Notes: generated from the sequence alone by a model not told the origin. DNA of 64,000 nt from Streptomyces sp. NBC_01460 (GCF_036227405.1 NZ_CP109473.1:1178001-1242000), one strand, 5' to 3'. Positions 44,106 through 52,914 are shown, numbered from the stretch's first letter. A program made the numbers and translations.

Positions 44106-44558
44106 ATGAGCGCATCGCAGGAGATCCGGGCCCGCTTGGGACGCCGTACCGTCGTCGCGGCCGGTGCGACGGGGCTGGTCACCGTCCTCACCGCGTGCGG
44201 CGGCGGGTCGAAGGACTCCGGCGGCTCGGACACGGTCGAACCGGCCGGGGAGGGGGACGGCGCGAACGGTGGCACCGCGCTCGCCCGGACCGCCGACATC
44301 CCGGAGGGCGGAGGGATGGTCTTCGCCGAGCAGGGGGTGGTGGTGACCCAGCCGACGGCCGGTGAGTTCAAGGCGTTCTCGTCGAAGTGCACCCACCAGG
44401 GCTGCGCGGTGAAGGGGATCGCCGACGGCGTCATCACCTGCCCCTGTCACAACAGTACGTTCGACGCCGCGACCGGCGAAGTGACGGGCGGACCGGCGAC
44501 GATGCCGCTGCCCGAGAAGAAGATCCGGGTGGAGGGTGACTCCATCACCCTGGCCTGA
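44106..44558 (+). CDS. Rieske [2Fe-2S] lipoprotein, Tat-type signal
   Basis: A 150-residue exported Rieske protein. The N-terminus has a twin arginine (RLGRRTVVAAGATG), a short hydrophobic stretch and a lipobox LTAC, so it is probably Tat-exported and lipid-anchored. A Ser/Gly-rich linker follows. The cluster ligands are in CTHQGCAVKG (Cys and His, about 95-97) and CPCHNSTFD (Cys and His), the full Rieske pair. ATG behind GAAGGGA. This kind of short Rieske lipoprotein is common in Streptomyces; its redox partner is unknown. Confidence 0.9.
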   Translation: MSASQEIRARLGRRTVVAAGATGLVTVLTACGGGSKDSGGSDTVEPAGEGDGANGGTALARTADIPEGGGMVFAEQGVVVTQPTAGEFKAFSSKCTHQGCAVKGIADGVITCPCHNSTFDAATGEVTGGPATMPLPEKKIRVEGDSITLA

Positions 44559-44663
44559 ACTCCGGTGCGAACACCGGTGTGAGAGGCCTGGCCGGGCCAT
44601 TGCGTGATCACGGATGAACCTCCATGATTCCCGGAACCGGCCGAATCCCAGGAAGGGCGTCCC

Positions 44664-45134
44664 GTGACCGTTGCCCAGCGCCGTGGCCGTCGGATCATGA
44701 TGACCGACGCGGAACGGGACGCCTACCTCGCGGAACAGCGCACCTGCCGGGTGGCCACCGTCTCCCCCGACGGCACGCCCCACGTAGCCGCGCTGTGGTT
44801 CGTCTGGGACGGCGCCTCCCTCTGGCTCTACTCCCTCACCCGGAGTCTGCGCTGGTCGCAGCTCCGCCGTGATCCGAAGATCGCCGTGGTGGTGGACGAC
44901 GGGTTCGAGTACGGCGAGCTGCGCGGGGTGGAGCTGTCCGGCGAGGTCAGCTTCGTCGGCGAGGTCCCGCGCACCGGCGCGGACTGCGCCGAGCTGGAGG
45001 CGCCCGAGCGGATGTTCGCGTCGAAGTACTTCGGCCTGGACTCCCTGCCGCACGACGAACGGCACGGGTGGCTGCGGCTCACACCCCGGGCCGTCAGGTC
45101 CTGGGACTTCCGGAAGCTGTCCGGGCCGCACTGA
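44664..45134 (+). CDS. Pyridoxamine 5'-phosphate oxidase-family protein
   Basis: A 156-residue split-barrel flavin- or F420-binding protein. The pattern CRVATVSPDGTPHVAALWFV (about residues 28-47), followed by a variable strand, LRWSQLRRDPKIAVVVDDG and GVELSGEVSFVGE, matches the PPOX/FDORB class of actinobacteria. Such proteins reduce diverse compounds or bind heme-degradation products; the activity is not assignable. A GTG start lies behind GGAAGGG. It lies about 100 bases after the Rieske gene on the same strand. Confidence 0.85.
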   Translation: MTVAQRRGRRIMMTDAERDAYLAEQRTCRVATVSPDGTPHVAALWFVWDGASLWLYSLTRSLRWSQLRRDPKIAVVVDDGFEYGELRGVELSGEVSFVGEVPRTGADCAELEAPERMFASKYFGLDSLPHDERHGWLRLTPRAVRSWDFRKLSGPH

Positions 45135-45200
45135 CACCTCCGGCCGGTGGCTGGAGATCAGCCCCTCGCTGCCGGGACCTTGAGGGCTCAGCCGGCGTGT

Positions 45201-46127
45201 TCATCCGGACCGGCCGGGGACGGGCGCGTGCAGAACCCTGCCCGCGGAGCGCAGGGCGGCCACGGCGGCCCTGATCGACGGCCGCCGGTCCGCGTCCGTA
45301 CGCCACACCGCGTGGACGTGGCGGCGCATCGGCTGCCGCACAGGCACCAGACTCACACCGTCCGGAACCGGCCCCCGCCCCAGTCGCGGCGCCACGCAGA
45401 CACCGAATCCCGCTGCGATCAGGGCGAGTTGAGTGTGGTGCTCGCCCGCGAGGTGCGCGATCCGGGGCTCGACGCCTTTGGACCGCAGGGTGAACATCAG
45501 CCAGTCGTAACAGAATTCCCCCTCCGGCCAGGACACCCAGTCGTCCTCGGCGAACTCCTCGATGTCCACCTCGGCCCGTTCCGCCAGGGGATGCTCCGCG
45601 GGCATGGCGATGTCCGGGGCGTCGTCGAGGAGCTCGGCCTTGGCCAGACCACCGGGAACGGGCAGACGCTTGTTGCTCCAGTCGAGCACCACGGCGAGAT
45701 CGACGTCCCCGCGCAGCACCGCGCGGATCCCGCCCTCCGGCTCCAACTCGGTCGTACGCACCTTGAGTTCGGGGTGTTCGGCATGGAGCGCGGTGAGGGC
45801 GGCGGGGAACAGTCCACGGGCGGCCGTCGGGAAGGCCGCGAGGCGGACCTCGCCCACCACCTGTCCCCGCTGAGCCTCGATGTCGGCCTGCGCGACCTCC
45901 ACCTGGGAAAGGATCTTCGCCGCGTGGTCAGCGAGCAGCCGGCCCGCGTCGGTGAGGCGGACCCCTCGGCCGTTCTTGGCCAGGAGCTGCTGCCCCACCT
46001 CACGTTCCAGTTTGGCCATCTGCTGGGAGACGGCCGAGGTGGTGACATGGAGACCGTCGGCCGCCCCGCTCACGGAACCGTGCCGGGCGAAGGCGTCCAG
46101 CGTCCGAAGGCGCTCCAGATTCAACAT
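45201..46127 (-). CDS. LysR-family transcriptional regulator
   Basis: A 308-residue LysR regulator: a helix-turn-helix at residues about 1-60 (LERLRTLDAFARHGSVSGAA and TTSAVSQQMAKLEREVGQQL), then a periplasmic-binding-like effector domain from about 90 (GEVRLAAFPTAARGLFPAAL). The ATG at 46127 begins the usual MLNLERL; a longer frame has an unusual extension. It diverges from an EamA transporter with 73 bases between the start codons, so this transporter is the expected target. Confidence 0.92.
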   Translation of the reverse strand: MLNLERLRTLDAFARHGSVSGAADGLHVTTSAVSQQMAKLEREVGQQLLAKNGRGVRLTDAGRLLADHAAKILSQVEVAQADIEAQRGQVVGEVRLAAFPTAARGLFPAALTALHAEHPELKVRTTELEPEGGIRAVLRGDVDLAVVLDWSNKRLPVPGGLAKAELLDDAPDIAMPAEHPLAERAEVDIEEFAEDDWVSWPEGEFCYDWLMFTLRSKGVEPRIAHLAGEHHTQLALIAAGFGVCVAPRLGRGPVPDGVSLVPVRQPMRRHVHAVWRTDADRRPSIRAAVAALRSAGRVLHAPVPGRSG

Positions 46128-46200
46128 GTAAGCAACGCTACACCGAGCGGCCAAGAAAGTATCACTTGTCCTACGCTATGTCGCTCGCCATGGTGGTCAC

Positions 46201-47199
46201 ATGAGCGCTCCTGCCGCACCGAGAAGCCGGCCACTCCCCGACACCTCCCTCCCCGGACCCCCGCCGCCCCGACGCGCCCTGGACTGGCGCGTCCGCTTCG
46301 CCGCGCTGTCGCTCATCTGGGGGTTCAGCTTCCTGCTGATCAAGGTCGGCACCGACGGGTACGCCCCGTTCCAGGTGACCTTCGGCCGGCTCCTGTCAGG
46401 GACGGCGGTGCTCGCCGTCGCGATGGCGGTGCGCCGGGAACGGCTGCCTCGCTCCGGCCGGACCTGGGGACACCTCTTCGTCGCCGCGTTCTTCCTCAAC
46501 GCGCTGCCGTTCTCGCTCTTCGCGTACGCCGAGCTGACCATCCCGTCGACTCTCGCCGGCATCTGCAACGCGACCTCTCCGCTGTGGGGCATGGCCCTCT
46601 CCCTCGTCGCGCTCTCCGAGGACCGGCCGACGCGCCGCCGTGTCGCCGGGCTCGGCCTGGGATTCATCGGCGTACTGACCGTGCTGGGCGCCTGGCAGGG
46701 CTTCTCGGGGCTGGACGCGTCCGGTACGGCGATGGCCCTGCTCGCCTCCCTCAGCTACCCCGTCGGCTGGATCTACGTCCGCCGCACCCTGGCCGGCACG
46801 GGCACCTCCACACTCGCGCTGACGGGGAGCCAGCTCTTTCTTGGGACGCTGCAACTGGCCTTGGTCGTGACCGCGTTCACCTCCGTACCCGGACGCTTCC
46901 CCGTGCTGCCGACGCTTGCCGTCGTCGCTCTGGGGGCGCTCGGGACCGGGCTCGCCGTCCTCCTCCAGTACGGCCTCGTCGAGGACGTCGGCCCGACGAC
47001 GGCCCAGACGGTCACCTATGTCATCCCGGTGATCGCCACGGCGGCCGGAGTGATGCTGCTCGGCGAACGGCTGAGCTGGAACACCCCGGTGGGCGCCCTG
47101 GTGATCCTCGCGGGCGCCGCGCTGACGGGGAGCCGGACCCGCGGCTCCGCCGGTGCACCTCCTCGCCTCGCCGGAGCGGGCCGGGTCAGCCGTAGCTGA
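46201..47199 (+). CDS. EamA/DMT-family transporter
   Basis: A 332-residue membrane exporter with ten predicted helices in two EamA repeats (FAALSLIWGFSFLLIKVGTD, AELTIPSTLAGICNATSPLW, and later VTYVIPVIATAAGVMLLGER). A polar, Pro-rich 30-residue leader precedes helix 1. It is divergent from a LysR gene and overlaps the convergent MocR-type gene by 14 bases. The substrate may be an amino acid or related metabolite, as in other LysR-linked EamA exporters. Confidence 0.88.
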   Translation: MSAPAAPRSRPLPDTSLPGPPPPRRALDWRVRFAALSLIWGFSFLLIKVGTDGYAPFQVTFGRLLSGTAVLAVAMAVRRERLPRSGRTWGHLFVAAFFLNALPFSLFAYAELTIPSTLAGICNATSPLWGMALSLVALSEDRPTRRRVAGLGLGFIGVLTVLGAWQGFSGLDASGTAMALLASLSYPVGWIYVRRTLAGTGTSTLALTGSQLFLGTLQLALVVTAFTSVPGRFPVLPTLAVVALGALGTGLAVLLQYGLVEDVGPTTAQTVTYVIPVIATAAGVMLLGERLSWNTPVGALVILAGAALTGSRTRGSAGAPPRLAGAGRVSRS

Positions 47200-48526
47200 C
47201 CGGGCGGGCGGGCGGGACCGCCGCCGCCACCGCGTCCGCCAACGGCTCGATGTCCGCGGCGGACAGCGCGGAGACAGTGAGGCGCACCGCCTGGGGCGAG
47301 GCGATCCGGAACCGCGCCCCGGGGGCCACCGCCCAGCCCGCCTGCAGCAGCCGGGCCACCGCCCCGGTCTCGTCGCCCACGGGCACCCACACGTTCATCC
47401 CGGTCCGTCCGTACGCCACGATCCCCCGGCTCTCCAGCGCCCGCACGAGCGCGTCCCGGCGCTCACCGTAGGAGCGGGCCACCGCCGGGACGTCGACGGC
47501 GCCCGACGCCCAGAGGTGCGCCACGGTGCGCTGCAGCAGCCCGCTGACCCAGCCGGGCCCCAGCTGCTGACGCCCCGTCACCCGGTCGACGGTCAGCGCG
47601 TCCCCGGTGAGCACGGCGAGCCGCAGGTCGGGACCGTAGGCCTTGGAGGCGGACCGCACGAAGGCCCAGCGCTCCGTCGCCCCGGCGAGGGGATGCAGCG
47701 GCAGATCGACGATGGCATGGCCGTGGTCGTCCTCGATCAGGAGCACCCCGGGGTGTTCCGCGAGGACGCTCCGCAGCTCCTGGGCCCTGCGGCTCCCCAC
47801 CGTCGCACCGGTCGGGTTCTGCGCCCGGCCGGTGACCACGAGAGCCCTGGCCCCCGCACGCAGCGCCCGTTCCACCTCACCGGGCAGCGGGCCGTCCTCG
47901 TCGAGAGCCATCGGAACGACGTGCATGCCGAGCGCCGGAACGAGGTCCAGCAGGGCCCCCCATCCCGGGTCCTCGACCGCCACCGCGTCACCGGGCTTGA
48001 GGTGCGCGGCGAGCACGCGCTCGATCGCGTCGAGGGAGCCGGAGGCGACCGCCACCGGACCCGCCGGGACGCCGTCGGCGTCCAGGCCTGCCCGTGCGAG
48101 CTCCGCGAGCCGCGGGACGACGGCGGCGTCCCCGTAGAGGCAGGGCCCTCCGTCGTAGTCCGCCCCGGCCGCGGCGAGCGCCTCCCCCAGACCGGGCAGC
48201 AGGGTGGGGTCGGGGTTGCCGGCGCCCAGGTCACGCGCGCCCGGCGGGGCCTCGACCCGGAGGGAGCCACGCGCCGTGCTCGCGGGGCGTGACCTGACCC
48301 TGCTCCCCCGCCGCCCCGCCGTCTCGATCACTCCGCGCTCGCGAAGCGTCCGGTAGGCGGCGGCCACCGTATTCGGGTTGACCCCGAGGTGGGTCGCCAA
48401 CTCCCGCATGGGCGGCAGCACATGACCGGGCGCGAGATCGCCCGTGGCGACCCCGCCCTCCACACTCGCGGCGATCTCGGATGCACGCCGCCCACTGATC
48501 CGATACTCTCCTAGCACAAACATCAT
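47186..48526 (-). CDS. MocR-type GntR/aminotransferase regulator
   Basis: A 446-residue fusion regulator. The N-terminal GntR winged helix (residues about 10-75: LPPMRELATHLGVNPNTVAA, YRTLRERGVIET) is joined to a fold-I aminotransferase domain with VEDPGWGALLDLVPAL, TGRAQNPTGATVG, IEDDHGHAIVD and the PLP-lysine motif RSASKAYGPDLRLA. MocR proteins use PLP or an adduct as effector. The first ATG lies only 2 bases from a 12-bp palindrome, so the transcript may be leaderless. It is divergent from a pyridoxamine-oxidase-like gene that is its likely target. Confidence 0.92.
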   Translation of the reverse strand: MMFVLGEYRISGRRASEIAASVEGGVATGDLAPGHVLPPMRELATHLGVNPNTVAAAYRTLRERGVIETAGRRGSRVRSRPASTARGSLRVEAPPGARDLGAGNPDPTLLPGLGEALAAAGADYDGGPCLYGDAAVVPRLAELARAGLDADGVPAGPVAVASGSLDAIERVLAAHLKPGDAVAVEDPGWGALLDLVPALGMHVVPMALDEDGPLPGEVERALRAGARALVVTGRAQNPTGATVGSRRAQELRSVLAEHPGVLLIEDDHGHAIVDLPLHPLAGATERWAFVRSASKAYGPDLRLAVLTGDALTVDRVTGRQQLGPGWVSGLLQRTVAHLWASGAVDVPAVARSYGERRDALVRALESRGIVAYGRTGMNVWVPVGDETGAVARLLQAGWAVAPGARFRIASPQAVRLTVSALSAADIEPLADAVAAAVPPARPVSYG

Positions 48527-48528
48527 TA

Positions 48529-48540
48529 TGCACTAGTGCA
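48529..48540. promoter_or_regulatory. Palindrome between MocR and PNPOx-like genes
   Basis: The perfect 12-bp palindrome TGCACTAGTGCA lies between the two divergent start codons, which are only 26 bases apart. It is the likely operator of the MocR protein and must overlap the promoters of both genes. Confidence 0.6.
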
Positions 48541-48552
48541 ATGGAGAACGCA

Positions 48553-49248
48553 ATGCCGGACACCGCCACGCCCGACAGCACCGGCCCCGCCGGGGGTGCC
48601 GCCTACGAGCCGACGGAGCGCACGGTCCCGAGCCGCGCCAGGCAGCGCGCCTCGTACGACCACGAGACGGTCCACTCGATACTCGACGCGGCCTACCTCT
48701 GCCATCTGGGCTTCGTCCGCGACGGAGCACCCGTGGTCCTTCCGACGCTCTTCGGCCGGATCGGGCAACGGCTGTACGTGCACGGCTCGACCGGATCGCG
48801 TCCACTGCGCGCGACGGGAGCGGCGGACCCGGGCCTCGCCGTCTGCCTGACCGTGACGCATGTGGACGGCCTGGTGCTGGCCCGTTCCGCGTTCCACCAC
48901 TCGATGAACTACCGCTCGGTGGTGGTCCACGGCGTCGCCCGTACGGTGACCGACCCGGAGGAGCGGCGGGTCGCGCTCGACGCGATCGTCGACCAGGTCG
49001 TACCGGGCAGGTCGAAGGACTCACGCCCCGCGGACGCGAAGGAGCTCGCGGCGACCGCGGTGATCCGGCTGGACCTCGACGAGGTCTCCGCCAAGATCCG
49101 CACCGGCGGCCCGAACGACGACCCGGAGGACCTCGCCCTGCCGTACTGGGCCGGTGTGGTCCCGGTGGCCCGGCGATACGCCGCGCCGGTGCCGTCCGAC
49201 GACCTGGACCCCTCGGTCCAGGTGCCGGACTACCTCACCGCGCTCTGA
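48553..49248 (+). CDS. Pyridoxamine 5'-phosphate oxidase-like FMN-binding protein
   Basis: A 231-residue split-barrel FMN-binding protein. Typical segments are SILDAAYLCHLGFVRDGAPV, VLPTLFGRIGQRLYVHGSTG, CLTVTHVDGLVLARSAFHHS and MNYRSVVVHGVARTV. The second ATG (48553) is chosen since GGAGAACGCA is well spaced; the first is embedded in the operator. The neighbouring MocR regulator uses PLP-type ligands, so a link to vitamin B6 or amine metabolism is possible but not shown. Confidence 0.87.
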   Translation: MPDTATPDSTGPAGGAAYEPTERTVPSRARQRASYDHETVHSILDAAYLCHLGFVRDGAPVVLPTLFGRIGQRLYVHGSTGSRPLRATGAADPGLAVCLTVTHVDGLVLARSAFHHSMNYRSVVVHGVARTVTDPEERRVALDAIVDQVVPGRSKDSRPADAKELAATAVIRLDLDEVSAKIRTGGPNDDPEDLALPYWAGVVPVARRYAAPVPSDDLDPSVQVPDYLTAL

Positions 49249-49282
49249 CCGGCCGGCGACGAGCAGCGGCCCGCCCACCGGG

Positions 49283-50236
49283 TCAGGCGGGCAGGGCCGC
49301 GCGCCGGCGGGCCGCCGCACCGCGGGTCTCCGCGAAGGCCAGCCCCGCCACCGCGGTGAGCAGGAGCAGCGTGCCGATGACGGTGGCCGCCGTGAGCCGC
49401 TCACGCAGGACGGTCACCGCGATGACGGCGGCGCTCACGGGCTCCAGCAGCATGATCACGGACACGGTCGCGGACCGGACCGCCGCGGCCCCCGCGAAGT
49501 AGAGCGCGTAGGCGAGCGCGGTCGGCACCGCCGCCACGTAGATCATCAGCCCCAGCACCTGGCCCGTCTCGGCCGTGTGCGGCACGAGGCCCTCGGCCGC
49601 GGCCAGGGGCAGCAGCCCCACGGCCCCGATGCCGAAGGCCCACGCACTGGTGGAGAGGGAGTCGCCCGCCGCGCCGTCCCTGCCCAGCCACCGGGTCAGC
49701 AGGGTGATCGCGGCGTACCCCGCGGCGGACAGCACGGCCAGGAGCAGTCCGGCGGGCCGCACCTCGGCCGGCTCGCCGCCGAGGACCAGCACGGCAAGGC
49801 CGGTCAGGGCGCCGGCCACGGCGAGCAGCCCGCCCCTTCCCAGCCGCTCCCCCATCGTCAGCCGCGCACCGACGGCGATGAGGACGGGTCCCGCTCCCAG
49901 CGTCACGACGGTTCCGACGGCGAGCCCGGTCGATTCCACCGCCCCGAAGTACGCGCTCTGGAAGACGGTGAGGCCGATGCCGGTCCCCAGGATGCGCAGC
50001 AGCCTCCGGCGGCGCGGCTCGCCGGAGGCGCAGGGGCGACGGGGACGCAGCGCGAGTGCCCCGGCCAGCAGGACGAGGCCGCCGACACAGCGCCAGAACG
50101 ACATCGCGAGTGGCCCGAGATCACTGATCCGGAAGAGCAGGGAGGCGGCGGCACCCGCCGTCCCCCAGGCGAGTCCGGCGACGACGAGATAGAGGAGGCT
50201 CCGCCCGACGGGCAGCGCGGAAACAGGGTGGGACAT
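49283..50236 (-). CDS. EamA/DMT-family transporter
   Basis: A 317-residue ten-helix exporter. Helix 1 ([20 protein letters not shown]) and [14 protein letters not shown] begin repeat one; [20 protein letters not shown] and [19 protein letters not shown] form the end of repeat two with the conserved EP motif. The ATG is supported by GGAG 7 bases upstream. It converges on the PNPOx-like gene and is followed upstream by another EamA gene on the same strand, 162 bases away. Substrate unknown. Confidence 0.88.
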   Translation of the reverse strand: MSHPVSALPVGRSLLYLVVAGLAWGTAGAAASLLFRISDLGPLAMSFWRCVGGLVLLAGALALRPRRPCASGEPRRRRLLRILGTGIGLTVFQSAYFGAVESTGLAVGTVVTLGAGPVLIAVGARLTMGERLGRGGLLAVAGALTGLAVLVLGGEPAEVRPAGLLLAVLSAAGYAAITLLTRWLGRDGAAGDSLSTSAWAFGIGAVGLLPLAAAEGLVPHTAETGQVLGLMIYVAAVPTALAYALYFAGAAAVRSATVSVIMLLEPVSAAVIAVTVLRERLTAATVIGTLLLLTAVAGLAFAETRGAAARRRAALPA

Positions 50237-50398
50237 GTGACGCTCCGGAGAAGGAAGAAGGGGGTGGTGGTCGCTCGGCTCCGCGCGCGGGCAGCGACGA
50301 ACCGCTCGGGGCGTACCCGAGCCCGGTCTTCGTCCGGAGTTGCCGCCTCGCGCTAGGCGGCGGGAGGCGGAAGTACGGTCTGCGGCATGATCGACACC

Positions 50399-51433
50399 CT
50401 ACGACGGGCCCGGAGGGCGGGACAACTCTCCCCCGGTTCCAACCGGCTCGGGCGGTCCTGTCGCCCCGGCGGCGGGCACGGCAGGACCCGATGCCACCGG
50501 CCCCGAGGGCGGCCGGGGCGCGGACGACTGCGCGATGAAGGCGCCGATCAGCACCACGCCTCCGCCCACCAACTGCGGTGCGGAGAGGTGTTCGCCCAGC
50601 AGGACCCAGGCGAGCACGGTCGCGATGACCGCTTCGAGACACGCGACCACGCCCGCTACCTGCGGCGAGAGCAGCCGCACGGACACCACACCGGTGACGT
50701 AGGCCAGCACGGTCGCGAGCAGCACGATCCAGCCGAGCAGGAGCCACGCGGGCACATGGCGCCCGTCCATCTCCGCGCTCCCGCCGAGCACAGCCCACTC
50801 CATGCCCCACGGCCTGGCCACCACCGTGAGCACGGCGGCACCGGCCAGGAGTCCGTACGCGATCACCCCGACGGGATGCGGGGGTTCGGCGTCGGCCGCG
50901 CCCCCGTGCCCGGCGCCCTGGTCCGAGAGGACGAAGTAACCCACCTGGCAGCACGCCGCGCCCAGCGCGAGCAGCAGCCCGACCACGTCGAAGGTCAGTC
51001 CCGCCCACACCTCGACGACGCAGGCGAGTCCGCCGACCGCCAGCACCACGCCGACCGCCGCGGCCCGGGTGACGGGCCGGCGCTGCACGAAGCGCACCCA
51101 GCCGAGGACGAGGGCGGGGGCCAGATACTCGATGAGCAGGGCGACGCCGACAGGGATGCGGGAGATCGAGGCGAAGTAGAAGGCCTGCACCCCCGCCACG
51201 GCGAACAGCCCGAAGCCGGCCAGCAGGACAGGCCGCTCCCGCACCAGGTGCCGGTGGCGCCAGGCGACCGGCAGCAGGACGAGGGCGGCGCCGGTCACGC
51301 GCAGCCAGACCACGTGCAGGGGGTCCAGCCCCGCCTCGATCAGCGGCTTGGCCGCCACCCCTGAACCACCGAATGCGAAGGCCGAGGCAAGGGCCAGGCC
51401 CAGACCGGCACTTCTCCTCTGAGTCGCGTGCAT
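50399..51433 (-). CDS. EamA/DMT-family transporter
   Basis: A 344-residue ten-helix exporter of the EamA family. SAFAFGGSGVAAKPLIEAGL and LRVTGAALVLLPVAWRHR start repeat one, and GVVACLEAVIATVLAWVLLG ends repeat two. A C-terminal cytoplasmic tail of about 45 residues is Pro/Gly/Ala-rich. The ATG at 51433 starts the family region; the frame continues upstream without similarity. It is only distantly similar to the neighbouring EamA gene, so the pair is not a recent duplication. Confidence 0.87.
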   Translation of the reverse strand: MHATQRRSAGLGLALASAFAFGGSGVAAKPLIEAGLDPLHVVWLRVTGAALVLLPVAWRHRHLVRERPVLLAGFGLFAVAGVQAFYFASISRIPVGVALLIEYLAPALVLGWVRFVQRRPVTRAAAVGVVLAVGGLACVVEVWAGLTFDVVGLLLALGAACCQVGYFVLSDQGAGHGGAADAEPPHPVGVIAYGLLAGAAVLTVVARPWGMEWAVLGGSAEMDGRHVPAWLLLGWIVLLATVLAYVTGVVSVRLLSPQVAGVVACLEAVIATVLAWVLLGEHLSAPQLVGGGVVLIGAFIAQSSAPRPPSGPVASGPAVPAAGATGPPEPVGTGGELSRPPGPS

Positions 51434-51500
51434 CGGCACATCATGGCAGCAGGCGTCAGCAGCGTCACCCCCGTCACACCTGTCCGCCGCGTGTTCATGA

Positions 51501-52043
51501 TCACCCCACCGAGCCCTCGGCGGCTGCCCGGTCCGCCGCGCGGGCACCCAGCGGTCCGGTCGCGACACCGGCCCGCTCCAGCACCTCGACCGCACGGCAC
51601 CGGGGATCCGCGACCAGCGCCGCGAGCAGGTCGAGACCGTCCGCGTGGCGCTCACCGCGCAGGAGCGCGCCGCCGACCGCACGGTCCAGCGCCGCCTCCG
51701 CGGAGGGTGACCACCCCTCACCCCCGGGTTCCCTCACGGCCGGGAAGCCGCCCGAGTCCTCCTGGGTCCCCTGCCAGCGGAGGCCGTATCCGATGCTGCG
51801 CTGCACCAGGTATCCGAGCACCCTGGCGAGTTGCGGTCCTCCGTCGAAGACCTCCCGGACCTCGGGATCGGACTCGACGAGCGAGTGCAGGAGATGGGCG
51901 GTGTCCACATGACGGTCCCCGTCGCGCACCGCCCGCCGGCGCGCACCGGTCGTCACCGCGATCATCGCGTCACTCAGTCCGGCACCGGCCCAGGGGTGGA
52001 CCTGAGCGGCTTGCTCGGGGATCTTCGATGTCCGGAATTGCAC
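51501..52043 (-). CDS. Clp N-terminal-domain protein
   Basis: A 180-residue protein of two Clp-N repeats and nothing else. Repeat one has AVRDGDRHVDTAHLLHSLVE, and repeat two has AEAALDRAVGGALLRGERHA followed by DGLDLLAALVADPRCRAVEV; both match the substrate/adaptor-binding domain of ClpA/ClpC. There is no ATPase domain, so it is a free adaptor-like or decoy protein, common in Streptomyces. It lies downstream of padR on the same strand but behind two terminators. Confidence 0.85.
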   Translation of the reverse strand: MQFRTSKIPEQAAQVHPWAGAGLSDAMIAVTTGARRRAVRDGDRHVDTAHLLHSLVESDPEVREVFDGGPQLARVLGYLVQRSIGYGLRWQGTQEDSGGFPAVREPGGEGWSPSAEAALDRAVGGALLRGERHADGLDLLAALVADPRCRAVEVLERAGVATGPLGARAADRAAAEGSVG

Positions 52044-52122
52044 CTCTCCACCCCATCAGCCCCCGGGAGCGAAAACATCCCCGGCGCGGCCCATCCGCCA
52101 TCCCGCGAAAGGCGGGCACGGC

Positions 52123-52160
52123 CGGGGTCCTCCTCCTCCTTGGGGATGAGGAGGACCCCG
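52123..52160 (-). terminator. Hairpin downstream of padR (second of two)
   Basis: A perfect 13-bp stem (52123-52135 against 52148-52160) with a 12-base loop, between the padR terminator and the Clp-N gene. It could be a further terminator or lie in the Clp-N gene leader. Confidence 0.6.
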
Positions 52161-52195
52161 AGAAGGACTCCATGGCGGCACGTGGGGTGGACAGA

Positions 52196-52223
52196 AGAAG
52201 GGCCCCGTCGCCGGGGCCCTTCT
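52196..52223 (-). terminator. Terminator of padR
   Basis: A perfect 12-bp stem (52196-52207 against 52212-52223) with a four-base loop TCGC, 22 bases past the padR stop codon, followed on the transcript strand by a U-rich TTCTTCTG. Confidence 0.85.
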
Positions 52224-52245
52224 CCGTTTGCGCGTGCTGCACGGC

Positions 52246-52842
52246 TCAGTGCTCGTCGGCGAGGATCAGGTACAGCTTCTTACGGGCGTCGTTGATCACC
52301 GTGAGAGCCTTCTGCCGCTGGTCGGCCGAGCCGGTCTTCCAGACCTGGCCGAACGCCTCCATCAGGCCGAAACCGGCCTGCCGGATCTCGTTGACGCCCT
52401 CCCAGTCGACGCCGCGCCCCGCCTCTTCCCAGGGGGCCTCGGGGCCCGACTCGGCCTCGCCGCGACCGTGCTCGGTCAGGGTGAACAGCTTCTTGCCGCC
52501 CTCGCTGGCGCTGACGATCAGGCCCTCGTCCTCCAGCAGCTGGAGGGTGGGGTACACCGAGCCGGGGCTGGGCTTCCAGGCCCCGCCGCTGCGCTCGCCG
52601 ATCTCCTGGATCATCTCGTACCCGTGCATCGGACGGTCCTTGAGCAGGGCGAGGATCGACGCGCGTACGTCACCGCGCCTCGCCCTCCCCCGGCCGCCTC
52701 CCCGGCCGCGTCCGCCGCCGAAGGGTCCGCCCCCGAAGGGCGGGCCGAACGGCCCGAAAGCGGCGCGGCCGCCTTGGAAGTCTCCCCTGCCGGCGCCTCG
52801 GCGCCCGGGGCCGCATTCGTGGTCGTATCCATGTGAACGCAT
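52246..52842 (-). CDS. PadR-family transcriptional regulator with Gly/Arg-rich N-terminus
   Basis: A 198-residue PadR regulator. Residues 1-55 are low complexity, with FGGGPFGGGRGRGGGRGR, unusual for PadR but common in a Streptomyces subgroup. The winged helix follows: VRASILALLKDRPMHGYEMI, WKPSPGSVYPTLQLLEDEGL and KLFTLTEHGRGEAES, then a C-terminal dimerisation helix. The ATG at 52842 follows GAGAGGAGC. A CGATATATCG palindrome lies 63-72 bases upstream, fitting autoregulation. No exporter gene is adjacent. Confidence 0.92.
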   Translation of the reverse strand: MRSHGYDHECGPGRRGAGRGDFQGGRAAFGPFGPPFGGGPFGGGRGRGGGRGRARRGDVRASILALLKDRPMHGYEMIQEIGERSGGAWKPSPGSVYPTLQLLEDEGLIVSASEGGKKLFTLTEHGRGEAESGPEAPWEEAGRGVDWEGVNEIRQAGFGLMEAFGQVWKTGSADQRQKALTVINDARKKLYLILADEH

Positions 52843-52904
52843 GACTGCGCTCCTCTCTTCATCGTGATGACGCGACTCTTCTTTGAACGGTCGCGATGCC
52901 TCAA

Positions 52905-52914
52905 CGATATATCG
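52905..52914. promoter_or_regulatory. Candidate PadR operator
   Basis: The perfect palindrome CGATATATCG stands out in GC-rich sequence 63 bases upstream of padR, and ATATCG-type palindromes are known PadR sites in actinobacteria. The rest of the 314 bases between padR and the next gene holds nothing I recognise. Confidence 0.55.
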
